From positions 4,128,001 to 4,192,000 of the forward strand of contig NZ_CP081299.1 in NCBI RefSeq assembly GCF_019711195.1: a DNA stretch of 64,000 nucleotides, given 5' to 3'. Of this stretch, positions 34,039-43,621 are shown piece by piece. This DNA is from Dyadobacter sp. NIV53. Its GTDB lineage: Bacteria; Bacteroidota; Bacteroidia; Cytophagales; Spirosomataceae. Position 1 is the stretch's first letter. Each line of letters opens with the position of its first letter. The position numbers and the translations under genes are program-made. Below the pieces are notes generated by a model. It saw nothing but the letters and a program-made list of their open reading frames with translations. It was not told the origin of the DNA and ran no database searches.

Positions 34039-35532
34039 ATGACACAAACTGAAATTAACCCCTCTGATATAAGCGAAGAAATTTTGAATTCCTACGAGAC
34101 CGTCATTGGCCTTGAAGTGCATTGTCAACTTTTAACTGAATCAAAATTATTTGCTTCGGATCGTAATCTTTTTGGTACAGAACCCAACACAAACATTGGC
34201 CCGCTAACACTGGCTTTGCCTGGAACGTTGCCAAAAGTTAATAAAAAAGCTGTTGAATATGCCGTTCGTATTGGCCTGGCCTGCGATTGTTCTATCAGCA
34301 GACGTACCATTTTTGACCGTAAAAATTATTTTTATCCTGATCTTCCAAAAGGTTATCAGATATCACAGGATAAAAAACCGATCTGTGAAAATGGCGGTGT
34401 TACCATTGCTACAAAAGGAACAGACGGGAAATTGGTCGAAAAACTAATCCGGTTTCATCATATTCACCTGGAAGAAGATGCAGGAAAATCGGTACACGAT
34501 GGCAGCGAAACAGAAACGCTCCTGGACTACAACCGTGCGGGAACTCCGCTGGTAGAAATGGTATCTGAGCCGGATTTGCGATCTGCCGACGAAACAGGAG
34601 CATTTGTTACGGAAATCAGAAGATTAGTACGGTATCTGGGTATTAGTGACGGAAATATGGAGGAAGGTTCTTTGCGCTGTGATGTAAATGTATCCATCCG
34701 GAAAAAAGGTGATACCGAGCTGGGTGTGAAGGTTGAGGTTAAAAATATGAACTCGATCCGTAATATGATGCGGGCTATTACTTTCGAAACAAAAAGGCAA
34801 ATTTCTTTACTTGAAAGTGGTGGAAGGATTCAGCAGCAAACGCGGATGTTTGACGTGGAAACCGGCAATACGTATGGAATGCGGATGAAGGAAACCATGA
34901 ACGACTATCGTTATTTCCCTGATCCTGATTTGAGCCCGATCATCATTTCAGATGAATGGCTGGAAAGTATCAGGTCGGCTATGCCGGCATTGCCTAAGGA
35001 ATTGCGTAAAAAATTTACTGATATATACGGAATTCCTGCTTACGATGCTCTCGTACTGACAGATACGAAAGAAATTGCAGATTATTTTGAAGAGGTTTGC
35101 GCTAAAACTACCCTATATAAATCGGCGTCAAACTGGCTGATGGGGCCGGTGAAATCTTATCTGAATGAACATGACGGTGATATATTGTTATTTCCGGTAA
35201 AACCTGCTGATCTGGCTGCCTTAATAGAATTGAGCGAATCAGGCTTGGTAAGTAATTCGGTTGCTACCCAAAAAATATTTCCTGTGATGCTGGCTGAACA
35301 CGGCAAGTCACCAAAAGAAATTGCTGTTTCAAATAACTGGCTGCAAAACAGCAATACAAATGAGCTGGAAACGTTGGTAGATGAGGTAATTGCCTCTATG
35401 CCAGACAAGGTTGCCGCTTACCAAAAGGGTAAAAAGGGTTTACTTGGCTTATTTGTAGGTGAAATCATGAAAAAGTCAAATGGAACTGCTGATCCTAAAC
35501 TGGTTAACCAACTTCTTGCTAAAAAGCTGTAA
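34039..35532 (+). CDS. gatB: Aspartyl/glutamyl-tRNA(Asn/Gln) amidotransferase subunit B
   Basis: A 497-residue subunit of GatCAB, which amidates Glu-tRNA(Gln) (and Asp-tRNA(Asn)) in the cytoplasm. Hallmarks are YETVIGLEVHCQLLTESKLF, GPLTLALPGTLPKVNKKAVEYAVRIGLAC, FDRKNYFYPDLPKGYQISQ, DYNRAGTPLVEMVSEPDLRS and EEGSLRCDVNVSIR, with the C-terminal helical YqeY-like tail. The start at 34039 (MTQTEINPSD) lies downstream of the promoter at 34009-34016; a more upstream ATG at 33991 would lie inside the hairpin. GatA and GatC are not in this window. Confidence 0.96.
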   Translation: MTQTEINPSDISEEILNSYETVIGLEVHCQLLTESKLFASDRNLFGTEPNTNIGPLTLALPGTLPKVNKKAVEYAVRIGLACDCSISRRTIFDRKNYFYPDLPKGYQISQDKKPICENGGVTIATKGTDGKLVEKLIRFHHIHLEEDAGKSVHDGSETETLLDYNRAGTPLVEMVSEPDLRSADETGAFVTEIRRLVRYLGISDGNMEEGSLRCDVNVSIRKKGDTELGVKVEVKNMNSIRNMMRAITFETKRQISLLESGGRIQQQTRMFDVETGNTYGMRMKETMNDYRYFPDPDLSPIIISDEWLESIRSAMPALPKELRKKFTDIYGIPAYDALVLTDTKEIADYFEEVCAKTTLYKSASNWLMGPVKSYLNEHDGDILLFPVKPADLAALIELSESGLVSNSVATQKIFPVMLAEHGKSPKEIAVSNNWLQNSNTNELETLVDEVIASMPDKVAAYQKGKKGLLGLFVGEIMKKSNGTADPKLVNQLLAKKL

Positions 35533-35570
35533 GTTATTGTCACACATTTTTAAATGAAATTGGAGAAAAT

Positions 35571-36725
35571 ATGAAGGGATTTAATAAAAACAGTCTGCTG
35601 GTTCTTATTTTGATGATGGGCTTTCTGACTTCAATGGCTCAGAATATTGCTCCAATGGAATTTACCGTGAATGGTAAAGTTAAAAACGGGGCAAAAGGGG
35701 AGAAGGTTATTCTGTTTAAATCTATGGCTAATGGAACTGCTATAAAACTGGATTCCGCACAGATTGCCGCAGATGGCACGTTTTCCATAAAAGGGACTGA
35801 AAATGACAGAGGTAGTTTTTTTACGCTGAATATTGCTGATCGCCAGAAAGTTGTTTTGCTCGTTGAAGGAGGTGAAACAATGGATCTAATTGCGGATGGA
35901 TTTACAAAGGACAGCAAAGGAAATTCCGGAAAAGTAATGATATCAGGTTCAAAGAACATGGAATTCTATGCTAAGATTGATGAACTGATGTCAAATTTTG
36001 CTGGCAAGGTGACTGTCTGGAATGAAGAATACGCAAAAGCGGAGGAAAAAAAGGATAGCAAAAAAATACAGGAAATACAGCAGTCCTATGCCGCTGCGGA
36101 TGCTGAACGTTTAAGTGTGATCAGAAAGCTTTTACCTGAAATGGGCACTTCGCTGGTGGCTGTATTTACTGCGAATAATTTTTTAACACCTGATACTGAT
36201 CTTCCGGCATTGAAAAAACTGGCGGAAGAGTATGAAAAGGTAAAACCTACACCAACTTTGGCACAAGGTTTTATTGGCCAGATCAAACGTATCAAAGGAT
36301 TGGCAGTAGGCGAGGAAGCACCGGATTTTACTTTAAATGATCCTGAGGGAAAACCTGTTACACTTTCTTCACTACGCGGTAAATTTGTATTGATTGACTT
36401 CTGGGCTTCCTGGTGTGGCCCTTGCCGTCAGGAAAATCCTAATGTAGTGCGCATGTACGATAAATTTAAAGACAAAGGGTTTTCCATTTATGGTGTTTCA
36501 CTGGATAAAGAAGCAAATGCCTGGAAAGCAGCGATCAAGAAAGATAATCTCAGCTGGGTACATGGTTCAGATCTGAAATTCTGGAATTCCGTAGTTGCCC
36601 AGACTTACGGTGTAAGTGCTATTCCAGCAACTTATTTATTAGACAAAGAAGGAAAAATTATTGCCAAAAATTTACGTGGCCCGGCTTTGGAAACAAAATT
36701 GACCGAACTTTTGGGTGCTCAATAA
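35571..36725 (+). CDS. TlpA-type thioredoxin-fold lipid/periplasmic oxidoreductase with DUF4369-like N-terminal domain
   Basis: A 384-residue exported protein. The signal (MKGFNKNSLLVLILMMGFLT, ending SMAQ) is followed by a beta-rich N-terminal domain (about 25-125) of DUF4369 type, a helical linker rich in Glu/Lys, and a TlpA/AhpC-TSA domain (about 245-384). The active-site motif WCGPC has Cys282 and Cys285; GEEAPDFTLNDPEGKPVTLSSLRGKFVLIDFWA is the entry to the thioredoxin fold. It probably reduces disulfides or maintains c-type cytochromes in the periplasm, and lies 38 bp after gatB, perhaps by read-through. Confidence 0.9.
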   Translation: MKGFNKNSLLVLILMMGFLTSMAQNIAPMEFTVNGKVKNGAKGEKVILFKSMANGTAIKLDSAQIAADGTFSIKGTENDRGSFFTLNIADRQKVVLLVEGGETMDLIADGFTKDSKGNSGKVMISGSKNMEFYAKIDELMSNFAGKVTVWNEEYAKAEEKKDSKKIQEIQQSYAAADAERLSVIRKLLPEMGTSLVAVFTANNFLTPDTDLPALKKLAEEYEKVKPTPTLAQGFIGQIKRIKGLAVGEEAPDFTLNDPEGKPVTLSSLRGKFVLIDFWASWCGPCRQENPNVVRMYDKFKDKGFSIYGVSLDKEANAWKAAIKKDNLSWVHGSDLKFWNSVVAQTYGVSAIPATYLLDKEGKIIAKNLRGPALETKLTELLGAQ

Positions 36726-36747
36726 TTTTTTTGGATATATTTTTCAA

Positions 36748-36778
36748 AAAAATCCGCAGAAATTTTCTGCGGATTTTT
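36748..36778. terminator. Bidirectional terminator after the TlpA-like gene
   Basis: AAAAATCCGCAGA pairs exactly with TCTGCGGATTTTT around a five-base loop, with T's on both strands. It lies between the converging ends at 36725 and 36820. Confidence 0.92.
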
Positions 36779-36819
36779 AGTTTGCAATACTCTGTATTGA
36801 CCCTAAAATTCAAAATGAG

Positions 36820-37701
36820 TTACGGTTGTTTCTCTTCCAATTCGTAATAAAACTGTAAAGGATCCGGGAATTTGAATTTGTAATTATATACAAACGCAAA
36901 TTTATCAGCGGAAATAATTTTAAAATTAGGCCCGGTTTTTGGCTGCAGAAAAGTAGGGGCTTCCCACCCAAATTGTGAACAGGTACTTTCATAAATTTCG
37001 CGGCGGGTAGGGTGCAGCGGTGCGACGATATTGAATGTTTCGTTGAGCACGCCGTTTTCAAGCATTGTGATGATAATTTCAGATGCATCATCCGGATGAA
37101 TATAGTTAACAGGCAATGAGCCGGTTGTCATATCTTTCTGGTTTTTTACATATTTTCCTGGGATTCTTTCATAACCTATCAAACCACCGAATCTTACAAT
37201 AGAAACTGTTTTATCAGGACGTAATGCAGTCAATAAGTTTTCGCCTTTTACCATATCAGGTGCTGCCGATTGTTCCGGCAAAACGACGTCCTCTTCTATC
37301 ACAATCCGGTTCAGATCAGGATATATCCCGGTTGAACTGATGTATATAATTTCTTTTACCGGAGAATTTTTAACTGCCTCTATAATCGCCCCAATTTGCT
37401 GAGGGTGGAAGCCGGGTTCATTTTTACCTAATCTTGGAGGAATCGATATAATTAAAGAATCGGTATCAAAAAAAGATTCAATAACTGCATTCTCTATGGA
37501 AAAATCAGGGTTCAGGTCAAATAAATAACCCGAAATTCCTGCGTTTTCGAATAGCTCCAATTTTTCCGGGGAAGTTGTACTACCCTTGATTTTATATGTA
37601 CTATCAAGTTGCAGCAGTCGTTTAGCTAGTTGGAAACCAAGCCATCCGCAACCAAGGATGCTTATTCTTTTTTTATCTATTTTTGAGTCTTTATTGATCA
37701 T
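36820..37701 (-). CDS. NAD(P)-binding SDR-type epimerase/reductase (YeeZ-like)
   Basis: A 293-residue Rossmann protein. The nucleotide-binding start RISILGCGWLGFQLAKRLLQLD has the G-x-G-x-x-G-like pattern, with IYISSTGIYPD replacing the usual YxxxK active-site block; the region FGGLIGYERIPGKYV and FNIVAPLHPTRREIYES follow. This is the family often called 'SDR family' or YeeZ, whose substrate is unknown. It starts 19 bp from, and is divergent to, gldB, so the two share a promoter region. Confidence 0.84.
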   Translation of the reverse strand: MINKDSKIDKKRISILGCGWLGFQLAKRLLQLDSTYKIKGSTTSPEKLELFENAGISGYLFDLNPDFSIENAVIESFFDTDSLIISIPPRLGKNEPGFHPQQIGAIIEAVKNSPVKEIIYISSTGIYPDLNRIVIEEDVVLPEQSAAPDMVKGENLLTALRPDKTVSIVRFGGLIGYERIPGKYVKNQKDMTTGSLPVNYIHPDDASEIIITMLENGVLNETFNIVAPLHPTRREIYESTCSQFGWEAPTFLQPKTGPNFKIISADKFAFVYNYKFKFPDPLQFYYELEEKQP

Positions 37702-37720
37702 CTTGTTTTATATTTTCCGA

Positions 37721-38731
37721 ATGAGTTTTTCGCGATCGCTGCTACTTTTAAGTTGTTTGTCATTATTTATATTTTCCTGCAAAACGGACAACAGACAGGA
37801 AATTGATACTTCTTCTATTCAAATCGGCTTATCTGTTGAAAATTTAGATCAGGAGCTTTTTGCGTGCAAATCAGTTTCTGAGGTGCAAATTTTTTTAAAT
37901 AAACATCCCTATTTACCTGCATTATACTTTGCAGATTCCCAAATAGATACAGCTCAACTGGCCGGGCATCTTTATCAAATTTTACAAAATCCTGGTTTAC
38001 AAGATTTCCGGAATCAGGTCGACTCCATTATTGGAGACCGGAATGCAAGTATTATAAACCCTTTAAAGGACGCATTCAAGCAAATTAAGCACTATTACCC
38101 CGGCTTTAAGGCACCTGAAATTAAGTTTATCATTACCGGTTTTACCGGAAATGATTTATACATATCTGATTCGCTGATTATTATCGGGCTCGATTATTTT
38201 GCAGGGCCCACTGCACGTTTTCGCCCGGATGTATTTGATTATCAGTTACGCAGGTACCAAAAAGCGTACATCGTTCCCTCCATTATTTTTTTTATGTCTA
38301 ACAAATATAACCATACAAATGCCAAGGACCCCACGCTTCTTACCGAAATTGTGGGTTATGGAAAAGCATATGAGTTTGTAAAACAAGTAATTCCGGATGC
38401 GCCTGATAGTTTAATTTTGGGTTACTCGGAAGAGAATCTGAGACGGACTTATAATAGCCAGCAGGATATATGGGCGTTTTTTATTACCAATAAACTACTC
38501 TACGAAAAGAACGAATTAAAGAAACAGAAATATATTGGAGAACGTCCTTTTACGACGGAAATAGGAAATCAGGTTCCGGGTGGAATAGGCCGGTGGATCG
38601 GCTGGCGGATCGTGAGCAGTTTTATGAAGGAAAATCCTGATGTAACACTTCCTCAACTGATGCAAAATGACAATGCAGCAGAAATATTACAGGCATCAGG
38701 ATATAAAGGGCAAAAGGACGACGAGGAGTAA
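37721..38731 (+). CDS. gldB: Gliding motility lipoprotein GldB
   Basis: A 336-residue lipoprotein (signal SLLLLSCLSLFIFSC) of the GldB family, which in Flavobacterium is needed for gliding and is found in many non-gliding Bacteroidota too. It contains the block HYYPGFKAPEIKFIITGFTGNDLYISDSLIIIGLDYFAG, the internal TEIVGYGKAYEFVKQ and the C-terminal NQVPGGIGRWIGWRIVSSFM. The start at 37721 gives a proper signal peptide. No other gld gene is in the window, so gliding cannot be inferred. The overlap with the divergent SDR gene upstream leaves 19 bp for promoters. Confidence 0.93.
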   Translation: MSFSRSLLLLSCLSLFIFSCKTDNRQEIDTSSIQIGLSVENLDQELFACKSVSEVQIFLNKHPYLPALYFADSQIDTAQLAGHLYQILQNPGLQDFRNQVDSIIGDRNASIINPLKDAFKQIKHYYPGFKAPEIKFIITGFTGNDLYISDSLIIIGLDYFAGPTARFRPDVFDYQLRRYQKAYIVPSIIFFMSNKYNHTNAKDPTLLTEIVGYGKAYEFVKQVIPDAPDSLILGYSEENLRRTYNSQQDIWAFFITNKLLYEKNELKKQKYIGERPFTTEIGNQVPGGIGRWIGWRIVSSFMKENPDVTLPQLMQNDNAAEILQASGYKGQKDDEE

Positions 38732-38740
38732 GTTTTTGAT

Positions 38741-38748
38741 TACTTTTG
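38741..38748 (+). promoter_or_regulatory. Candidate promoter element for nuoH
   Basis: TACTTTTG is an exact TAnnTTTG just after the gldB stop and 61 nt before the nuoH ATG. No clear -33 box is seen. Confidence 0.4.
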
Positions 38749-38808
38749 TGCGGCTAAACGGTTTTATCAAATACTGTTTCCATCTGAATTCCTGACATCA
38801 TTTTAAAA

Positions 38809-39897
38809 ATGCCTTTAACTCTTATTATATTCCTTCTCGCTGTTCCCGGCTTTGTTGTAGTTGGTGTGTATCTTGAACGTAAAGTATCTGCTTTTATCCA
38901 GGATCGTATGGGACCGATGGAAGTGGGGAAATGGGGCTTATTGCAGCTTATTGCCGATCTTTTAAAATTACTTCAAAAGGAAGATATTGTTCCCAAAGCA
39001 GCTGACCGGCTTCTTTTTTTGGTTGCTCCGATTATAATTTTCGTTTCCGCTTTTGCTGGTTTTGCCGTAATTCCGCTGGCTCCCGGTTTGAGCGGTTCTG
39101 GCGCTATAGTTGGCGTTTTCTTTCTTTTAACAATTGTTTCTGTGGATGTGGTCGGGCTTTTAATGGCAGGCTGGGGTTCCAATAATAAATTTGCTTTATA
39201 CGGAGCCATGCGCGCCGTTGCACAGATTATTTCTTACGAAGTCCCGCTTGGACTTTCCATATTATGTGTTGTGATGTTATCCCAATCACTGGATTTACAG
39301 GTAATCAGCTATCAGCAAGGCATTTATAGTACAGATACAGTTTACCTTTTTGGTATGAAAAAACTGGGTATTGATGTTACTGCTGTTGGTGGATTTCTCT
39401 CCTGGAATGTAGTTCGTAATCCGTTTCTGCTATTGGCTTATGTTATATTTTTTATTGCCTCCCTGGCCGAATGTAACCGTGCACCTTTTGACTTACCCGA
39501 AGGAGAATCGGAACTTGTAGCCGGTTTTCATACCGAATATTCGGGTATGCGCTGGGCATTATTTATGTTATCCGAATACGGGATGATGTTACTGGTTTCG
39601 CTTTTGGGCGCTATACTTTTCTTTGGCAGCTGGAACACGCCGTTTCCTAACATCGGCCCATTACGGCTTGCAGACTGGACAAGCGGAGAACCCGGAACCT
39701 GGTTCGGTTATATTTCAGGGGTGCTATGGTTGCTTATTAAAGCATTGATGGCAGTATTGGTACAAATGTGGGTGCGTTGGACACTTCCCCGTCTCCGGGT
39801 CGATCAGCTGATGTATCTGGGCTGGAAAGTTTTGACACCAGTTGGTTTGGTGTTGTTCTTTATTTCAGGAATCTGGCGGTTAGCTGGGATTATGTAG
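38809..39897 (+). CDS. nuoH: NADH-quinone oxidoreductase subunit H
   Basis: A 362-residue integral membrane subunit of complex I, close to the quinone pocket and proton path. It has eight or nine helices; the start PLTLIIFLLAVPGFVVVGVYLERKVSAFIQDRMGP, GLLQLIADLLKLLQKEDIVP, SYEVPLGLSI and SLAECNRAPFDLPEGESELVAGFHTEYSGMRWALFMLSEY are the strongly conserved NuoH blocks. It stands alone: no other nuo gene is in the 64 kb. It follows gldB by 77 bp and converges with the DUF3299-like gene, with one base between the stop codons. Confidence 0.96.
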   Translation: MPLTLIIFLLAVPGFVVVGVYLERKVSAFIQDRMGPMEVGKWGLLQLIADLLKLLQKEDIVPKAADRLLFLVAPIIIFVSAFAGFAVIPLAPGLSGSGAIVGVFFLLTIVSVDVVGLLMAGWGSNNKFALYGAMRAVAQIISYEVPLGLSILCVVMLSQSLDLQVISYQQGIYSTDTVYLFGMKKLGIDVTAVGGFLSWNVVRNPFLLLAYVIFFIASLAECNRAPFDLPEGESELVAGFHTEYSGMRWALFMLSEYGMMLLVSLLGAILFFGSWNTPFPNIGPLRLADWTSGEPGTWFGYISGVLWLLIKALMAVLVQMWVRWTLPRLRVDQLMYLGWKVLTPVGLVLFFISGIWRLAGIM

Positions 39898-39898
39898 T

Positions 39899-40375
39899 TC
39901 AGGGCAAATCTGCAATTTCCGCTTTATCAAGAATGTAATTCATCTGATAAATATCATCAGCATTCAGTTTCAATGTGCCCGTTAATGTCAGACGTTCATC
40001 CGTTTTGAATTTGCGTGCATTTTTCTTGAAATTCAAAGTCATTACTGTTTCAGGCCCCGCGCCGCCGCAGAAAAAACAGGCGCTAAAAGGAAATGCAGAC
40101 AAAACATACAAATTCGCATCCAGATCTACCGGAAGAATATAACCGGTGATAGTAACCTGCTGATCTTTCAATTTCTGCACACTTGCGCCAAATGTTGGGT
40201 GAAGCATATAAATAGATTCTTCCGCGTACCATTTCTTTTTGAAGGTAACATCCCGCAAAATCTCCCAGGTAAGTTTAACAGGAGCTTTTCCTAAATGATT
40301 ATTGGCAGGAACAAATGCAAAGAGCGATGTAACAAGAGTGACTAGCAGTATGGCCCGGAAATATTTCATTGACAT
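39899..40375 (-). CDS. DUF3299-like periplasmic protein
   Basis: A 158-residue exported protein (signal ILLVTLVTSLFAFVPA). The core, LTWEILRDVTFKKKWYAEESIY, then TGYILPVDL and FSACFFCGGAGPETVMTLNF, resembles the DUF3299 family, with a conserved CxxC pair (C-F-F-C) and a following Gly-rich loop. Such proteins are encoded beside ABC transporters similar to the one upstream here, and the CxxC could bind metal or heme; function is not established. It lies downstream of the permease in one operon with the ATPase. Confidence 0.72.
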   Translation of the reverse strand: MSMKYFRAILLVTLVTSLFAFVPANNHLGKAPVKLTWEILRDVTFKKKWYAEESIYMLHPTFGASVQKLKDQQVTITGYILPVDLDANLYVLSAFPFSACFFCGGAGPETVMTLNFKKNARKFKTDERLTLTGTLKLNADDIYQMNYILDKAEIADLP

Positions 40376-40429
40376 TATATGATTATAGTAGGAATGGAGT
40401 CAATTGGTCTAACAAATTTACAAAGAATA

Positions 40430-41658
40430 TCATTCCTCAGCCAGTGTCCGTGATATATTCAGGTTGTAAATACCCAACGAAGGCAAAGCAGCAGCAAATA
40501 AACCGATTGCTATCGCTGCAATAAATAGATAAATCTCTTCGGGTAATAAACTGAATTGCCTGAGTGAATAATGGAAATCCTGTTCGGCGGCTTTGCTAAA
40601 AATATACAAGCCAATGCGACTGAATATTATACCTGCCAGATAGCCAATGATCGCCAGCATTAAACCTTCCATTAAAAGCATCAGGAAAAGTGTTGTCCGG
40701 GTAGCTCCCATAGATAGCATCAGTGCCATTTCATATTTTCGCTCTTTTAAGGAGTTGTAAAGAGAAATAAATACGCTTGCACCGGCAATGGCAATAATAA
40801 TGATCGCCAATCCCTGCAAAGTTTCAATGCCAATCCCCAGAAGCGAAAACAGGCGATTGATCTCAATACTTGGCAAGGCTGCCTGCATGGAAGTATTTTC
40901 ATTAATCTGGCGCGGAATCATGATCAAACCCATTGGATTTCGAAATTGTATTAACGCGCTGGTAACCTGCTTTTCATCCTCATGTGGTTCTGTTTCAGAT
41001 TCTTGATGATCGGCATCTTTTTCTGTTGGGCTGCGTTCACCGGTATGCTCATGAATGTCCCAAACACTTGATAAACTTGTAAGAATCAATTGATCTACAA
41101 CTGAGCCTGTTGCATCGAAAATCCCTACTACTTTATATTTTTTATTTCCATGAATATCACCGGCCGCATCCAATCCATGTGAACTGGCAAATGTGTCTCC
41201 CAACTTAATACCCAGTGCTGCGGCTGCTTTACTTCCCAGCGTAACTTCCATAGACTGCGCAAACAGTTTGCCGGAAATTACTTTGGCGTGAAAATGATCT
41301 GCATATTTTGGTGTAGTGCCCACAATCCTGAAACCATGATAATTATCTCCCATTGAAAGCGGGATTACGGTTTTAACAAAAGGATTTTTTTAAGATTATT
41401 CACTTCTGAAAGTGGTACATTTCCGGTGGGTGCATCTATCTGATATATGCTTGAAAGAATAAGTTGCAACGGGCTTCCTTTGGCGCCTACCACCATATCT
41501 ATTCCCCTGATATTTCTGCGGAATTGTTCATCCAGTTGTTTATTAAGGAGCAAGAGCAATGAAATCATGCCAATTCCCAGCGTTAGCAGAAGAGCACTCA
41601 AAAAACTATTCAGTTTTTTCTCTTTAAGGTTTGCTATACTTATTGTAAGAAGATTCAT
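40430..41658 (-). pseudogene. ABC transporter permease, FtsX/MacB-like, broken by a frameshift at an A-run
   Basis: The gene is read as two pieces. The 5' piece (41658-41365, 97 residues) has the first helix (SALLLTLGIGMISLLLLLNK) and the start of the MacB-type periplasmic domain, and ends KILLLKP-stop. The 3' piece continues in the next frame (from about 41390 to 40430). Read straight through, that frame gives NPFVKTVIPLS before MGDNYHGFRIVGTTPKY, as expected for this permease family. The break is at a run of seven A's on the coding strand (41385-41391). One extra A would give a single 409-residue protein, a normal length, with four helices and a His/Glu-rich cytoplasmic segment (HEHTGERS...PHEDEK). 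Sequencing error is the likely cause. Confidence 0.85.
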
Positions 41659-41720
41659 TTTTGAAATTCAGAGATTTACATGAACAAGAGGATTCTATTT
41701 GGGATCAAAGTTGAAGCTTC

Positions 41721-42347
41721 TTACAAAAATACCTGATTAGCAAATTCGTCTTTCAGGCGTTGATCATGCGTTACAACAACCAGGCTTGCACCGATTAGCG
41801 CAGATTGTTTTTTTAATAATTCAATTACTTTCCGGCAATTATTATCATCCAGGCTGGAAGTGGGCTCATCGGCCAGTATTACATTGGGATTGTTCATCAA
41901 AGCCCGTGCAATGCTAACTCTCTGCTGTTCTCCCTGACTAAGCTGATTTGTGTTTTTGGCAAGATGATCTGCGAAACCTAACTCTTCCGCCAGATATTGT
42001 GCTTTTTCTTTGTCCTGTTTTTGTCCGGAAAAATAGTTGGGCAGTAATATATTATCTATTACTGAAAGCGAACCCGTAAAGTGGGGGCGCTGAAAAATAA
42101 TACCTATATTTTTAGCTCGGATTTGTGTAATCGCCGAAGAGGAAAGCGTAGTAATTTCATTTCCTGCTATATGGATTTCTCCTGATTCGGGCCGAAGTAG
42201 AAGTGCTAATAAGTGAAGCAGTGTGGTTTTCCCTTTTCCGGATTGCCCCAATATCAATAATGTTTCTTTATCACCACAATGAATATCAGGAAAATTAAAG
42301 TGCTTTTGGCTGGAATATGAAAATTTGAGATTTTTACTGATAATCAT
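41721..42347 (-). CDS. ABC transporter ATP-binding protein
   Basis: A 208-residue ATPase of the MacB/LolD class. Walker A is GQSGKGKTT, the signature LSQGEQQRVSIARAL precedes Walker B VILADEPTSSLD, and a switch His is in VVTHDQRL. It is short but complete. It is 62 bp upstream of the permease on the same strand and presumably works with it, with the DUF3299-like gene following. Export or extraction of a lipoprotein, or metal-linked transport, are possible roles. Confidence 0.93.
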   Translation of the reverse strand: MIISKNLKFSYSSQKHFNFPDIHCGDKETLLILGQSGKGKTTLLHLLALLLRPESGEIHIAGNEITTLSSSAITQIRAKNIGIIFQRPHFTGSLSVIDNILLPNYFSGQKQDKEKAQYLAEELGFADHLAKNTNQLSQGEQQRVSIARALMNNPNVILADEPTSSLDDNNCRKVIELLKKQSALIGASLVVVTHDQRLKDEFANQVFL

Positions 42348-42598
42348 CTTTTGAAGCTTTTTCGACTATACAATAATAGTGAAGTTTTACTTTCTTACAG
42401 ATCCGATCGTCATTTTATTGATAAAATCATTGCGTATTGATATTAAAAATACCAGAAATCTAACTACTGGTTACAAGTCAGAATTTTTATAATTTATAAA
42501 GGTGATACAAATAAAATATTGAGAAATACGTTGAAAAGGAGATATTATCTGTGGAAAACCGACAACTGTTCTAATTTTGCAAAAACAATAATTTAAAA

Positions 42599-43609
42599 AT
42601 GCTTAAATATTTCGGGTTAAGAAGAGTTTCCGGAGCATTTGCTCTCGTACTTACTTTTGGACTTTTAGGACTTCATGAACAGGCTGACGCGCAAAGCCGG
42701 GGAATTTTTGTTCCTTACTCTACCGTTGGCTTTGGATTGGGTACTGCCAATTATTATGGTGATCTGGCGCCTTACAGAACACCACTGGCTTCAACTTTTA
42801 AAATGATGAGATGGAGTATCGGAGGAAATTATACACGCCATTTTACACCTCGTTTAGCAGCCAGAGCAAGCTTTACATATGCCAGAATTGCAGGAGACGA
42901 TTATATAATGAATAAGAGCTCCAAACGTGAAACAAATATTTTTTATGCCCGTAATTTAAGTTTCCGGAATGATCTGAAAGAGTTTTCTATTCAGGGGATT
43001 TACAAACTGACTCCTGATAACAGGAGTTACGACAGGCGTCCTCAGGTTGGGGTATATCTGTTTGCAGGTTTGGCATTAACGGCTCATAATCCTAAGGCGC
43101 TGGATTCTTTAAAAGGTGATTGGGTTAAATTACAAGCTCTTGGTACAGAAGGACAAGGTAACGCCGGTTATGAAAAACCATATTCACTGGTTCAGTTTGC
43201 AATACCTTTTGGAATCGGAGCACGTTACAAGATCAATTCACGCTTTGACATTTCCGCAGAATTGGGTTTCAGAAAAACTTTTACGGATTATCTGGATGAT
43301 GTACATGGAAATTATGCTGATCCGGCTTTATTTACTGATAGTCCTGCGGCAAACAAATTATCCAACAGATCTGGGGAGCAATTTGCAGTCAGAAAGGGCG
43401 CTGACCGTACCGAAGCGCTGAAAAAATTCGTACAGGTCAATTATAATATTGATAGCAGTGATCCGATAACTACAATGAAAGAACAAGGTTTTGCCGCTCC
43501 CGGAACTGCACGCGGTAATAGCCCAACACAGAAAGATGCCTATCTGATCGGGATGATCCATATCAACTATATCATACCGTCACAGATAAAATGTCCTCCA
43601 TTGAGATAA
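42599..43609 (+). CDS. Outer-membrane beta-barrel protein, DUF6089-like (first of a tandem pair)
   Basis: A 336-residue exported protein (signal ending near EQADAQS). The mature protein is an alternating beta barrel: VGFGLGTANYYGDLAPY, WSIGGNYTRHFTPRLAARASFTYARI, and FAIPFGIGARYKINSRFDISAELGFRKTFTDYLDDV, the last being the typical C-terminal barrel block of DUF6089. It is longer than its neighbour owing to an insert (about 235-300) after the KTFTDYLDD block. Function unknown; the family lies in the outer membrane. Confidence 0.83.
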   Translation: MLKYFGLRRVSGAFALVLTFGLLGLHEQADAQSRGIFVPYSTVGFGLGTANYYGDLAPYRTPLASTFKMMRWSIGGNYTRHFTPRLAARASFTYARIAGDDYIMNKSSKRETNIFYARNLSFRNDLKEFSIQGIYKLTPDNRSYDRRPQVGVYLFAGLALTAHNPKALDSLKGDWVKLQALGTEGQGNAGYEKPYSLVQFAIPFGIGARYKINSRFDISAELGFRKTFTDYLDDVHGNYADPALFTDSPAANKLSNRSGEQFAVRKGADRTEALKKFVQVNYNIDSSDPITTMKEQGFAAPGTARGNSPTQKDAYLIGMIHINYIIPSQIKCPPLR

Positions 43610-43621
43610 ATTAATATCCAG

